DNA of 64,000 bases. Origin: Symsagittifera roscoffensis. Its lineage: Eukaryota > Xenacoelomorpha > Acoela > Convolutidae. Of the stretch, positions 12,622-21,695 are shown in pieces; the first letter of the stretch is position 1, and the number at the start of each line of letters is the position of its first letter. The notes beneath the pieces were generated by a model. It had not been told where the DNA came from, made no database searches, and saw nothing but the letters and a program-made list of their open reading frames with translations. The translations under genes and the position numbers were made by a program. Location of the stretch: the NCBI RefSeq assembly GCF_963678635.1, contig NC_087064.1, positions 27,630,189 through 27,694,188 on the forward strand, read 5' to 3'.

Positions 12622-12782
12622 ATCCCATGAATGATTTATGATTTTTGCATCCCATGTTAGGGGGAGAAACAAGAAATATATAGACGAAATGGGCAATTTG
12701 TTTTAAAAAAATATCGGTTGAAATTTTTGAAAGGTGTTTTGAGAATACTCAGATCTTCGTGAGTTAATTTAAGTGAGCTTTA

Positions 12783-12830
12783 AAACAAGACTGCTTGTAT
12801 ATCAGGGCAAAGCCTGAATGTTTTGACTGC
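12783..12830 (+). repeat. dispersed repeat fragment (CAAGACTGCTYGTATATCAGGGCAAAGCC)
   Basis: A short block beginning ACAAGACTGCTTGTATATCAG recurs near 36885, 57736 and 58410 (same strand) and 60421-60457 (opposite strand), often followed by TGAATGTT. It looks like a conserved end or core of a dispersed non-coding repeat family. Confidence 0.6.
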
Positions 12831-13187
12831 CCCCTAATCTATATCGAGTAATTCTGTGGGAAAAACATTAAAGAACTACAAAATTTTGGGCAATATCAAA
12901 GATCAAGCGCAAAAAATTGAGTAGGACGAAAATAAGACGACCACGTAGGTAGCCTCAATTAAAATTGGAACAATTTTGTTGTGCGGGATAGTTCGCCATG
13001 CATGATTAAATTTGGATACGTTTTCAGGACTATGGATAAAATCTTTAAAGTGTGCTTAAATTAGTCAAGAGCATAGCCAAATTGGCAATTCTTAAATTCC
13101 TACAACTTTGCAAAAAATGACCAGAGCTATAAAATGTTTTTAAATTTAATTTTAGGAAATCGATATCTTCAATGAGCACAAACTTTT

Positions 13188-14117
13188 ACCCGCACTGGTG
13201 TTTCTTGGTAAATAAGCGATTATCATGGATTATACCGGCAAAAAATTTAACCCATATAATCGGTTTTCATGACCCATACAGCCACGGACATGGATTTTTA
13301 GGGGAGTATAATCGATTGTTTTCAATGTTTAAGCATCCATTATAGTCTAGTATTTTGACAATATAATCAACTTTATAGTCCACAAAAATTCATGAAAAAC
13401 ATTTTTTTTCTGCAAAAAATTCTTAATAACTGATTAAACTCTTAAAACGACGTTTGGATGAAATTTTTGCACATTTTCAATTAATAAAGTATCTGCAGAC
13501 AACAAAATATATTATAAAGTCAACATTTCTGTAAATTTAGAACGCGAACGAAAATGTTCGGCTATCGGCTCCGCTTTCGTAATTGCCCTTCTATTAAAAA
13601 ACTCAAAATTGTTTAGCGCCATTCCCCCACCCCGCCCCCACTCTCTGTCAACCCCACCTCCCCCCCTTATTCTCAGCTTACCGCCCCCACTTCCACTTTT
13701 TACCTTCAAAAAAAGGTGAGAGTCCTAGGTGAATGGCGGTTTTTACTATGGCGATGGTAAAACAACAACAGTTAAAAAAAAGTTGAACTGCGGAATTGCT
13801 AAAATAGAGAAACTTAAGTAAATAAAATCATATGTAAACCTAAAGAATTTATCAAACGCAATCCGTAGCAACTGTACTAAACAGGAAATGAGATAACTTT
13901 CAAACTTTGCAAAGTTTGTAAAATTCATCAATATTCTCTCAAAAGACTCACTATAATCGGTTATATTCGATTAGTAATGGATTATTTTAATATAAAAACA
14001 TTATGATTATAATCCATTCTTAATGGGCTACAAAAAATTGTTTTTGTAATTTTATAGATACTGACTATAAAATGACAATATAATGGAGTTTTATCCATGA
14101 AACTCCATGCGGGTGAA
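13188..14117. repeat. AT-rich element with short terminal inverted repeats
   Basis: The left end TTTACCCGCACTGGTGTTTC and the right end GAAACTCCATGCGGGTGAAAT are imperfect inverted repeats. Both ends lead inward into TATAATCGGTT/ATTATAATCCAT-rich sequence like that of the 8.7- and 60.7-kb repeats, whose outer edge also carries a GGGTAAAAACTTCC word. A GC-richer block (about 13550-13740) sits inside. I see no target duplication and no gene. Confidence 0.45.
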
Positions 14118-14429
14118 ATCTATTATTTCGATCGCCAAAAATTGAAGGAATAAAAAACCACACCAATGAGCAGAAATATTCGAAAGTGGGAACAATTAAG
14201 AGAAGTAATTCTTACCAGTTCGCTTGCTAATGTTGCAGCCTACAAGGATAAATTTAACCTATTCCAGTAGTTTTTTTCTCTTTGTTGAGTTTACTCTAGT
14301 TTTACGAAAGACGGCCTTTGAATTTCAAAGTGGCTAATTCAGGGGGCGGGGCAAAAGCTAAACGAATCTTACTGGTAATAGGAGTCGCGGAATTTTAACA
14401 AGCTTTGATTAAAAAAAAGTAGATCAGCT

Positions 14430-15600
14430 GACAAAAAGTGCTGAAAGTTTGAGTGTAAATCTAATTGGGCTTAATCCTGGCAGTAGTACATTTGGACAAT
14501 ATTTTAATGGCATTGACTTAGGCAAATTTCTAAATCGGGATGAATGTAAAATAACATGAACCTTTAATGGGGAAATTAGTGAAGATTTGAGACGAGGAGA
14601 GACTGAGATTATTCCAATTAAAGTTGCATTGAATTGAGTAAACCGGAATCAGAGTTGTGGAAATGCTATAATTGAAACTAAAAAGTAGTTATAAGGCGAC
14701 AAAGGAGAGCTTGTTTTTCTACTAAAAAATATCGGAAGTAAGAAAAAAGATATTCAAAATAAAAAATGTCAATTTGTTCCTTTAATATCTTTTTAAGAAG
14801 TGTTTCCTTTTTGGCACTCACAAAAGTGATAAAATTACTTTCATTCAAGAAGCCTATCAAAAATATTCAAATTGAAGCAAAATGATTCGAGTATTTCTAA
14901 AAAGAGGGAACTTCAAAAGGAGCGGCCCGCGCTCAAGATTTTTTCTTCATACTTTTAAATTAGAAACTGCGCGCAAATAAAGCTTTGCTAGAGCCAATTG
15001 AGATCAAAATTCTGCCCAAGAAGATTGCCGCTGACGTCAACAAAAAGGTTTCAATGGAAAATTTGACGGAAATTTTTGAAGCGTACTCCATAGCTCTATT
15101 CACTAAAAATACGCAATCGAGCACGCTTCAAAAAATTCCGTCAAATTTTTCCATTAGAACGATTTTTACCAACGTCAGAAACAATATTGTAAAGCAGAAT
15201 TTTGATTTCTGAATATGATTAGTACTTCGCTAAGAAAATTTTGTAGTTGTTGCAAACGAAGGTTGAAAAGTTGTTGATTTGAAATGAGCTACGGGCTTTG
15301 ATCGAGATTTGAAGCTTCAAAACATAGCTGGGCGTCAAAGTCACTTCTGGCTAACGTATGTCAGTAAGCAGCAGATTTCGAAACTTATGACAGTACGGAT
15401 CATATGATTGAAAATAGTGGAAATGTCCGCACCTTTTGAGTTTGAATGTCTGATCCAGTTTACAGAAACTTCTACGGCTGGTGGTTTAGAAGGCGACCGG
15501 CTTAAAGCATGGGAATACATTTCGCTAGTCCAGAGTAAATCAAACAGCCCTGAGGGTTCGAGAACTGGAAATTGACCAGATATTCAAAATTTCTACGAAA
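14430..15600 (+). pseudogene. unidentified coding debris
   Basis: Several plus-strand open pieces have protein-like composition: about 14430-14560 (NLIGLNPGSSTFGQYF), 14985-15212 (75 codons starting with TTG) and about 15410-15560 (EFECLIQFTETSTAGG). They are separated by stops and frame changes. I do not recognise the family. They could be remains of another DNA-virus-like element or of a host gene. The middle piece contains a long hairpin described separately. Confidence 0.25.
15053..15155. repeat. long hairpin (about 32-bp arms, 38-base loop)
   Basis: Bases 15053-15084 (starting AATGGAAAATTTGACGG) are the reverse complement of 15123-15155 apart from one mismatch and one single-base indel. 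It lies inside the coding-like debris, which is odd for a protein-coding stretch and suggests a local inverted duplication. Confidence 0.8.
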
Positions 15601-16268
15601 ATAGACTTTAAGTCACGAGTTTTTTTGGCACTGGTCTTGGATTTTATCGATTTCATAATTGAATTCAATTCAATTCCCCGAAAAGACGAAAATAGCGAGA
15701 AGCTGAAAATTCATGTATTTTCCCTGAATGACTTCAAATTCGAATTCTAATCATTGCAACTCTTCATTTTTGAAACGATATTCCTTAAATATCATAGATC
15801 AGTGTTGTCTTATTTTTTTTACTTTGGTACTCTAGCACCGAAGGCTACAAGGGGTGGTGATTAGAGGAAGTATAAACTCTAATGCCCCCTGTGTACTTTA
15901 TCATACTCAAGTTCACCGCGCTGATATGATAAATTTCACCTAAGGTCATTTAAAACAAGTTTTACATAAAATAGAGCCCATATCTCGAATGATTGTCTGG
16001 AATTACAATTGAGGCGTCTTCGGTGAAAAAAAATATAAGTGCAATATATTATGAATTGGACCCAATATTTTTATAGTGCTTAATTGATCGACAGACAAAA
16101 AGCCTACTTTTTTGGTAGCTATTATTTTCTGCTATTGTATTTATGTAAAAACAATGAACATGCTGTGATATCGTTCTAACATTGACCGCAAAGTCAGCGT
16201 CTCACTGATTAGGTCACATACATTCGTTTTTTTTTGCTTGCGAAGTAATAAACTGAATCTAATTTTAT
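15600..16268. other. non-coding flank of the palindromic Polinton
   Basis: No gene or recognisable repeat is visible in this stretch, which ends at the target-site duplication of the Polinton. Confidence 0.6.
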
Positions 16269-16274
16269 CTTGAT
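16269..16274. repeat. target-site duplication, left (CTTGAT)
   Basis: CTTGAT directly precedes the AGTAGTATGAGG terminus and is repeated exactly after the other terminus at 33102-33107. Six base pairs is the length made by Polinton integrases. Confidence 0.88.
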
Positions 16275-16575
16275 AGTAGTATGAGGGGCCGCCAGGGATC
16301 ATTAGGGGGGGGGGGGCAAAATCACCTAAAATAAGACGTGGGCGCCTAAGATCCGACACCTAAGGGGTCCTAAATTATCTTGTAGTCAGCCGGCATTTTG
16401 CTGGTGGATTACAAGATCCTCACTTGAGGATCCAAATTTTTGGGTGGCCTCCCCCCTGAGGATTTTACCAAGAGTCATATACCAATGTAGCAAATTTCTA
16501 GATCCCTGGCGGATAATCAAAGTAGGATCCTTAAAAAATTTTTCATCCGATTTATGTTTGGAAAATAGCATAAAT
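16275..16575 (+). repeat. terminal repeat R1 (outer, left)
   Basis: This is a roughly 300-bp unit from AGTAGTATGAGG to AAAATAGCATAAAT. It recurs as R2 (17923-18223, direct) and inverted as R3 and R4. Inside it, GCCGCCAGGGATC near the outer end is complementary to GATCCCTGGCGGA about 220 bases further in, and GATCCTCA-CT-TGAGGATC forms a perfect 8-bp-stem hairpin. It contains a G-run (GGGGGG) after GGGATC. These look like replication/integration end structures rather than coding sequence. Confidence 0.85.
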
Positions 16576-17001
16576 GTTTAGAAAATAGCTCTTTGGGAAG
16601 AATGAAATAACTCAAACGCCTCTAGTTAGTTTTGGTGTTAAGATAACGAAGCTTTCATTTTCATCAAAGTTAACCGAGTCATTGTGACCTTCTTAGGCTC
16701 GCTCCATTTTTTTTAGTTAAGGTTTTATAGTGTCTATATATTTGTTACGCTTTCGATAAGCAAGCCTTATCAAATTAGAACATCGACTTCTATCAGTTTA
16801 ATATAACTATTTGCCTAACAGCATCACTGTATAACTTGTGCTAACATGCTCAATTTCTGAAAGTTTTGAGAAGAGTCCAATTTCGGAACAAGACAACTAC
16901 TTTTTTCTCGACAACTTTCTTTTTTTTAGTTGTAAAATTTCGAAGTTCCATTTTGTATAATCAGTATTATTTTATTTCATTTTCAGTTTTGTTTTTCTCG
17001 C

Positions 17002-17145
17002 TTTAAGTGGCTTCAAAAGTTTCGACTCATTTTATATTGGCTTTAATTCTCATATTGCATCATTTGACGTGCTAAAATGTTTTTTGGAGTGCTTGTCGAC
17101 CCAAGCTTTATCGGCTCAGTAACCATTGAGTAAGTATTGCGTCGA
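17002..17145 (+). pseudogene. possible preceding CD36-family exon
   Basis: A strong acceptor (pyrimidine tract plus TTTTCAG) near 17002 and a consensus donor GTAAGT at about 17146 bracket a stretch whose last part reads FFGVLVDPSFIGSVTIE, plausible for the end of the first membrane segment of a CD36-family protein. Stops interrupt the upstream part, and the phase does not join cleanly to the 17528 exon, so it is decayed or misassigned. Confidence 0.3.
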
Positions 17146-17527
17146 TGCTAATTTCACCTCTGTAATTGTCATCCTTGTAATTTTTGCTCAAAATGAACTT
17201 CCTTGATGAAAATCGAGACGAACTTATTTTGGTAGATTAGTTTTTGTCGACATTGTTTTCAAACGTTTTTTTATCTCATGAGCTTTCGTCCCATGATCTG
17301 TCGGCCAGCTCGGCATGATAAGTTTGAGTTATTTTGCAGTTGATGCAAAGCTCCGCTTCGCCTCTGTGCGATAGATATCTGATTTTTTCATTTCAACTAG
17401 CCTTGAATTGATGGCGATGAAGTCGCGACAGAAAACTAAAGGAATAGGCTCCCATTAACATGAGCTGTAATTCATGTCGATATAGCTGTGTTTCAAGAAC
17501 AACCTAATCTCAACATATACTTTGCAG

Positions 17528-17691
17528 GAGGCGTCGCTTGTTGAGGGATCTAAAGTGTATGACGAATGGCAGGCGCCGGACCACCCAATCTACATGAAGT
17601 TCACCATGTTCTCCTTCAACAACTCAGACGAATTCGTCAATGGCACGGATGATAGGCCATCGGTACAGCAAGTTGGAGTGCTCTCTTACAG
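17528..17691 (+). pseudogene. captured exon of a CD36/SCARB-family scavenger receptor (left)
   Basis: The 164-nt exon is bounded by TTTGCAG on the left and GTGCGT on the right, a good acceptor and donor. Its phase-0-to-2 translation follows the amino-terminal ectodomain start of CD36-family receptors: L.EGS..YDEW, then a P.(P)IY.KF..F...N..EF..G block, then a P.V..VG..(S/Y)YR end. CD36-family proteins are two-pass membrane receptors for lipids and modified lipoproteins; this exon covers the stretch just after the first membrane segment. No other exons of the receptor are recognisable nearby, so it is a gene fragment, not a functional gene. Confidence 0.7.
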
Positions 17692-17922
17692 GTGCGTCTG
17701 TTGATTTGTACAATTAAGTGTCAATGATTAAAGTGAAGGCACTCCTATTGGTCATTTTGATTTTTTTTTCAGGAAAAATCCTTAAAAGTTGGTCACTAAA
17801 AACAGATTTTTCGCGTCTTAATTGTTGCTTTTTTTCTCATTCAATTTCAAACTCATTTCAAAATTCCCTGCGAAGTTACAAATGTATCTCATGCTAACTT
17901 TTTTTGTAGGTTTTGACCCTTT

Positions 17923-18223
17923 AGTAGTATGAGGGGCCGCCAGGGATCCTTAGGGGGGAGGGTCAAAATCACCTAAAATAAGACGTGGGCGCCTAAGATC
18001 CGACACCTAAGGGGTCAAAAATTATCTTGTAGTCGGCCGGCAATTTGCTGGTGGATTACAAGATCCTCACTTGAGGATCCAAATTTTTGGGTGGCCTCCC
18101 CCCTGAGGATTTTACCAAAAGTCATATACCCATGTAGCAAATTTCTAGATCCCTGGCGGATAATCAAAGTAGGATCCTTAAAAATTTTTTCACCCGATTT
18201 ATGTTTAGAAAATAGCATAAATT
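17923..18223 (+). repeat. terminal repeat R2 (inner, left)
   Basis: This second, direct copy of R1 starts with the same AGTAGTATGAGGGGCCGCC and ends at AAAATAGCATAAAT. It lies immediately outside the first element gene, so it is probably the ancestral Polinton end. The flank CCCTTT before it is not a target duplication. The doubling R1-host DNA-R2 is mirrored exactly in the right arm. Confidence 0.85.
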
Positions 18224-18466
18224 AGCATTCTTTCGCCCTTTGGTTTGTTCGACTTGGAATGCTGCCGTACTTTTGGAGTGGGTAATAAAACAAAGCAAGC
18301 ATAGCTTTGGCCAGCATAGTTTTAACGGTCTATTGAATGCTGTAGAGTGTTTCCATGATTTAAATGTATTAACACTGAAACGTATGTAAACCATAATTAC
18401 TCACCAAGGTTGCATTCCGGTTGCAGTCGTCGCTGTTACGTCTAGACGATAACGCAAAAGTAAATA

Positions 18467-18852
18467 ATGGTAACATTGTGGAATAATGAATTTCGAAAAA
18501 TGAACTTAATGGGAAGTGTGGCATACAAGTGACATTGATTCGGAGCATTTATCTTTCACTGTTTTTTCAATTGGGTCTCAAATAAAAAACGAATACATTC
18601 ACAATCATCACACAGTTTTCGTGTCGAGAGACAAAAAAAATTGCAAATAAAGAATATGCAGAAAATTGTAAAGAACAGTTTTATCTGGATGAGCTTTTAC
18701 AAATAACGTGGTGTATTTATGCAAAACAGAAATATGGAAAAGCAACTAATTTGACCTTTGCTACCTATGAAAATATCTTTGATTATTCATTTGATTTCAA
18801 CTCAATGTTGATTGAGAAAGGACCGGAGCGAAAAAATACGACTTTGTTTTAA
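18467..18852 (+). pseudogene. Polinton ORF a, left copy (frameshifted)
   Basis: This is the broken counterpart of the intact right-arm gene (30525-30908). A length change near 18525 (GGAAGTGTGGC against GGAAATTGGC) and an 8-A run where the right arm has 7 (near 18633) put it out of frame. It is the first gene inside R2. I do not recognise the family. Confidence 0.7.
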
Positions 18853-19001
18853 TAAACTTTCAAAGTATCAAAAACTTCCGGTAGTTTATCTAAATATATA
18901 CCATCGAGATATAGGTCTAAGTAAGTAATACCTGGAAGGTTACTTTCATTTTCATTGGCTTGAAATTAAGCAAGTCGGAGAAGTGTTAGCAAAAATTAAA
19001 A
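18853..19001 (+). pseudogene. possible additional coding stretch between ORF a and ORF c
   Basis: A frame reading KLPVVYLNIYHRDIGLSK, one TAA, then YLEGYFHFHWLEIKQVGEVL looks protein-like, and the TAA is present in both arms. It may be a short separate gene or an upstream extension of the 145-aa gene broken before the arms were duplicated. Confidence 0.3.
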
Positions 19002-19439
19002 ATGAAATTGGAAAAACGAACTGTAACTTCAACGGTCTTGGAAATTATCCATGAGATATTTATTACTTTGAAAAAAACGTATCCAGAAAACACCAACCGT
19101 CGGAATTATTTCTTAGCTGCATGTTCCTTATTCTTCTTCTCGACTACTAACGATATAAACTGCGATGTTGCTATCAAGCTGAGACCTTATGGTGGACTAA
19201 TCGGGATAGAAAATTCTTCGTTAGACAAATATTTAAGTGATTCAAAAATTCTACGAATGCATGCTGTTTTACATGATGCCGCCGGTTTTGTTCGTGAAGT
19301 TTACAATACTGGTCCCACATACTGCTATGTTTTACCGTGGAAATGTAACAACAGCCTGCTTGGTCACTTGAGCGGTATCACGTTTTGTTCATTAATCAAA
19401 TTGAGGAAACCAAAACTCTATCATTTGTTAGAATGCTGA
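19002..19439 (+). CDS. Polinton ORF c, left copy, 145 aa, unknown function
   Basis: An intact frame with an amino-terminal helical part, a cysteine-containing YFLAACSLFFF segment, and a conserved-looking carboxy half (HDAAGFV, YNTGPTYCYVLPW, GHLSGITFC, KPKLYHLLEC). A decayed relative lies at 3380-3744 with the same landmarks, so it is a genuine family gene. The stop TGA overlaps the next start in ATGCTGA, indicating translational coupling or simple compaction. I do not know the function; the Cys/His-rich end could bind metal. Confidence 0.65.
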   Translation: MKLEKRTVTSTVLEIIHEIFITLKKTYPENTNRRNYFLAACSLFFFSTTNDINCDVAIKLRPYGGLIGIENSSLDKYLSDSKILRMHAVLHDAAGFVREVYNTGPTYCYVLPWKCNNSLLGHLSGITFCSLIKLRKPKLYHLLEC

Positions 19440-19906
19440 GTGAAAGATCAGTTGTGTTGGATTTGGAAGGATTTCGATACAAGAAAAACACTTTTATTTT
19501 AAAAGAATTAGCAATCACAACCGCTGACTACAGCGACTCCCTAATTTTTCTACCACCAGTCAGTTTTAATTCCCTTCCAAAACTCGAGCAAAAAGCCTAC
19601 AGCTGGCTAACGAATTACTTGCATGGACTTCATTGGGATAGTGGTGATTACTTATCTTTAAATCTCAACCAAATTATCCAAAATGTTGTATTGAGGAATC
19701 CCGGAGCTACATTCTACGCTAAGGGAAAGGAAAAGGCAGACTTCCTAGCCCAATATTTAGACCGCAGAGTAGAGAATCTTGATGATTTGGGTTGTCCAAG
19801 AGTTGAAAACTTACATTACAAGAAATTTTCGAGCTGCTGCAAACATATACCTCATTACAACTCCAAAAATCATTGTGCTCTAAAAAAAATCCAAAGTTTT
19901 TTTTGA
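19433..19906 (+). CDS. Polinton ORF d, left copy, 157 aa, possible RNase H-fold exonuclease-like
   Basis: I place the start at the ATG overlapping the previous stop (ATGCTGA), giving MLSERSVVLDLEG. Landmarks are an early VVLDLEGF motif (D-x-E), a PP.SF block, TNYLHGLHWDSGDY, FYAKGKEKADFLAQYL, a VENLDDLGCP block and a terminal CC.H...........HCA stretch. The D-x-E motif and the late H-rich segment are reminiscent of DEDD exonucleases, and similar proteins occur in Polinton-like elements, but I could not verify the catalytic set. Cys/His residues at the end may bind zinc. Confidence 0.5.
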   Translation: MLSERSVVLDLEGFRYKKNTFILKELAITTADYSDSLIFLPPVSFNSLPKLEQKAYSWLTNYLHGLHWDSGDYLSLNLNQIIQNVVLRNPGATFYAKGKEKADFLAQYLDRRVENLDDLGCPRVENLHYKKFSSCCKHIPHYNSKNHCALKKIQSFF

Positions 19907-19920
19907 TTGGTTGAAAAATA

Positions 19921-20439
19921 ATGACGATGATCAACACGGAGAGATTAGCCAAAGTGGAGACATATCTATCTCCAAATTCAGTTCTTTGTGCTTGGATGAC
20001 CCCAGAGAGTGATATTAAAATTTCATTGACCCGAATAGAGCGCGTTGACTGTAGAGGCCAAATTGTGCAACGAAAAGAGCAAGTTGTTCTATCTGAAGAA
20101 GAATTGACTACTCTGCGATTGATCAGTTCATCTATTTCCAGCGATTCAAATATATTGGAAATGTTAGCCGGCAAGCGAGGAGTCTGCCTTCTCAAGCTAG
20201 TCTTAGTACCCAAATATCGTCAACCCGGAGTTCAATTGGATCTAACCAGCAGTGAGCTACCCAAAGAAATTCAACAGAAAGTGAAAGAGGACTCTGTGAA
20301 AAAAATTATGTTTCATGCAAAAACTGAAAATGTTCCTGCTAACTATGTTTTGCAAATGTATGATGATGAGGATGATAGTGATAGTACTGTCTGTACAAGT
20401 TATACTCGATATGAGACTTATTACTGTTCAGAAGAATAA
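19921..20439 (+). CDS. Polinton ORF e, left copy, 172 aa, unknown function
   Basis: An intact frame 14 bases downstream of ORF d. The protein is acidic at the end (DDEDDSDST followed by a Tyr/Cys-containing tail) and has a Ser-rich middle. No membrane segment is visible. I do not recognise it. The order between ORF d and the packaging ATPase is kept in the right arm. Confidence 0.55.
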   Translation: MTMINTERLAKVETYLSPNSVLCAWMTPESDIKISLTRIERVDCRGQIVQRKEQVVLSEEELTTLRLISSSISSDSNILEMLAGKRGVCLLKLVLVPKYRQPGVQLDLTSSELPKEIQQKVKEDSVKKIMFHAKTENVPANYVLQMYDDEDDSDSTVCTSYTRYETYYCSEE

Positions 20440-20478
20440 TTAATTTTTTTATCCACATTTTTTTTCATTTTGAACAAA

Positions 20479-20571
20479 ATGTCTGAAATAGCAGTTGATG
20501 AACCTGATGCAACTATCATTACTGATTTTGTTTATGAGGAAAATAATGACAGTGTTGAGCGAAAACCTTAG
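20479..20571 (+). CDS. possible 30-aa acidic mini-ORF (left)
   Basis: ATG follows TGAACAAA, and 30 codons end at TAG. The product is acidic (VDEPDATIITDF, YEENND). Its length and reading frame are the same in the right arm (28791-28883), which is weak support because the arms are young. It sits between ORF e and the ATPase. Confidence 0.3.
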   Translation: MSEIAVDEPDATIITDFVYEENNDSVERKP

Positions 20572-20759
20572 AAATTTTGTAATAATGTAACCGTAAAGAG
20601 ATCTGAAGTAGTTTTCATGTCTCAAATGATTTTAATTTAAATTTTATTGACTTTCTGTATCTACAAACTCTCTTTGACGAAACTAAGCTGTGAGGAAACA
20701 TCAGTTTGGTTCTCAATCCTGTCCGGTTTAGTTGGCTACGTACTACCAAATCCTCGGAT

Positions 20760-21320
20760 ATGAATAAAATTGTTCATAAGTCAACGCGATTGTTTATGGC
20801 AGTTGTTGGACCTTCAGGATCCGGAAAAACAGAGTTAATATCCAAACTTTTGAAAGGAAAAACATTTTATCCAAGGTTTAAAAGAGCAATCTTCTTTTAC
20901 ACAGAAAGTCAATCGATGTACAGTGAAAAAGGGAAGTCTCACAATATTCACCTTGAGTTTGTGAAATTCAACGGTTTTGACGGGCTAAGGAACATTGAAA
21001 ATGTTCTTCTAGTGTTTGATGATTCCTGTGAAGACATATACAGTGATAACGAGTTTGTTAAACTCGCAACAGCAGGGAGACACAAAGGTTTAGATGTTAT
21101 ATATGTCAAGCATAATTTATTCCAGCAAAGTCGTTGGTCCCGAACAATTGATTTAAACACATCGCATATCATTTTATTCAAATCACCTCGTGATATTCAG
21201 CAACTAGAGCATATTGGAAGGCTACTGGATTTAACAAAATTTTTGAGAAGCTGTTATGAACTTGCCACAAAGGACACATACGGACATCTATTAATTGTTT
21301 ACGATACTGTTCAAACATAA
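20760..21320 (+). CDS. A32/FtsK-HerA-type DNA-packaging ATPase, left copy
   Basis: Walker A is GPSGSGKT at residues 17-24 when starting from the ATG at 20760 (an upstream in-frame TTG at 20706 would add 18 residues). Walker B is VLLVFDD near residue 85. The later block RHKGLDVIYVKHNLFQQSRWSRTIDLN.......FKSPRD matches the conserved sensor/arginine region of Polinton and adintovirus ATPases. The enzyme drives viral genome packaging into capsids. The length of 186-204 residues is a little shorter than many family members. An unusual point is KHN where most relatives have QN. The frame is intact. Confidence 0.85.
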   Translation: MNKIVHKSTRLFMAVVGPSGSGKTELISKLLKGKTFYPRFKRAIFFYTESQSMYSEKGKSHNIHLEFVKFNGFDGLRNIENVLLVFDDSCEDIYSDNEFVKLATAGRHKGLDVIYVKHNLFQQSRWSRTIDLNTSHIILFKSPRDIQQLEHIGRLLDLTKFLRSCYELATKDTYGHLLIVYDTVQT

Positions 21321-21386
21321 AACCACCAGGTCTATCAATTTTTTACTTACCATAAAGTAAGGCAGAGCCAGTCACACCCATAACAA

Positions 21387-21692
21387 ATGAACGCGAGAAA
21401 ACGATCTATTCTGCAGCACATGGTTCAATTAAATCCTTCTCAACTTCGAAGTTTTATTAGAAAAACATCAAATCGAAAGGTGATTTCAGTTATATGCGAA
21501 TGCTTGCTGAATGTAGTCAATGGTAACGTGCGAGTTAATATCCCTAACATACACAATTTTGAAGAAATATATAAATCGTTAATCAACCCACAGACGAACC
21601 TTGATAGAAAACAAGCAATTATTTTGAGTAAGCAAGTGTTTAATCTAGTCCGACATATTCTCTACTTTTGCTTCAATTACCTTAGAAGATAA
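21387..21692 (+). CDS. conserved small Polinton protein with ICEC.LNVV.GNV motif, left copy, 101 aa
   Basis: A basic amino terminus is followed by a helical LNPSQLRSFI segment, then VICECLLNVVNGNV and a basic helical end. Small proteins with an ICEC.LN...GN(V/I) signature are common in Polintons and related elements between the ATPase and integrase genes. Their role is not established to my knowledge. It starts 66 bases after the ATPase and is followed three bases later by the next start. Confidence 0.6.
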   Translation: MNARKRSILQHMVQLNPSQLRSFIRKTSNRKVISVICECLLNVVNGNVRVNIPNIHNFEEIYKSLINPQTNLDRKQAIILSKQVFNLVRHILYFCFNYLRR

Positions 21693-21695
21693 ACA

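Larger units (their letters stand above)
16576..17922 (+). other. captured host DNA between R1 and R2 (left arm)
   Basis: About 1.35 kb between the two direct terminal repeats has no element gene. It holds a spliceable exon of a CD36-family receptor (17528-17691) and probably part of the preceding exon/intron. The same segment occurs inverted at 31452-32799. It therefore was copied with the element and lies inside the 6-bp target duplication. The simplest reading is that DNA next to an older insertion was trapped between two element ends and mobilised or copied with it. Confidence 0.7.

Noticed and set aside
13512-13931. Minus-strand ORFs at 13512-13709 and 13746-13931
   Set aside because: Gly-rich translation of a C-rich tract and a Phe-rich chance frame inside a repeat element.
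16141-16571. ORFs within and beside terminal repeat R1 (also 18015-18394)
   Set aside because: Their near-identity is due to the terminal repeat being duplicated; no protein-like conservation.
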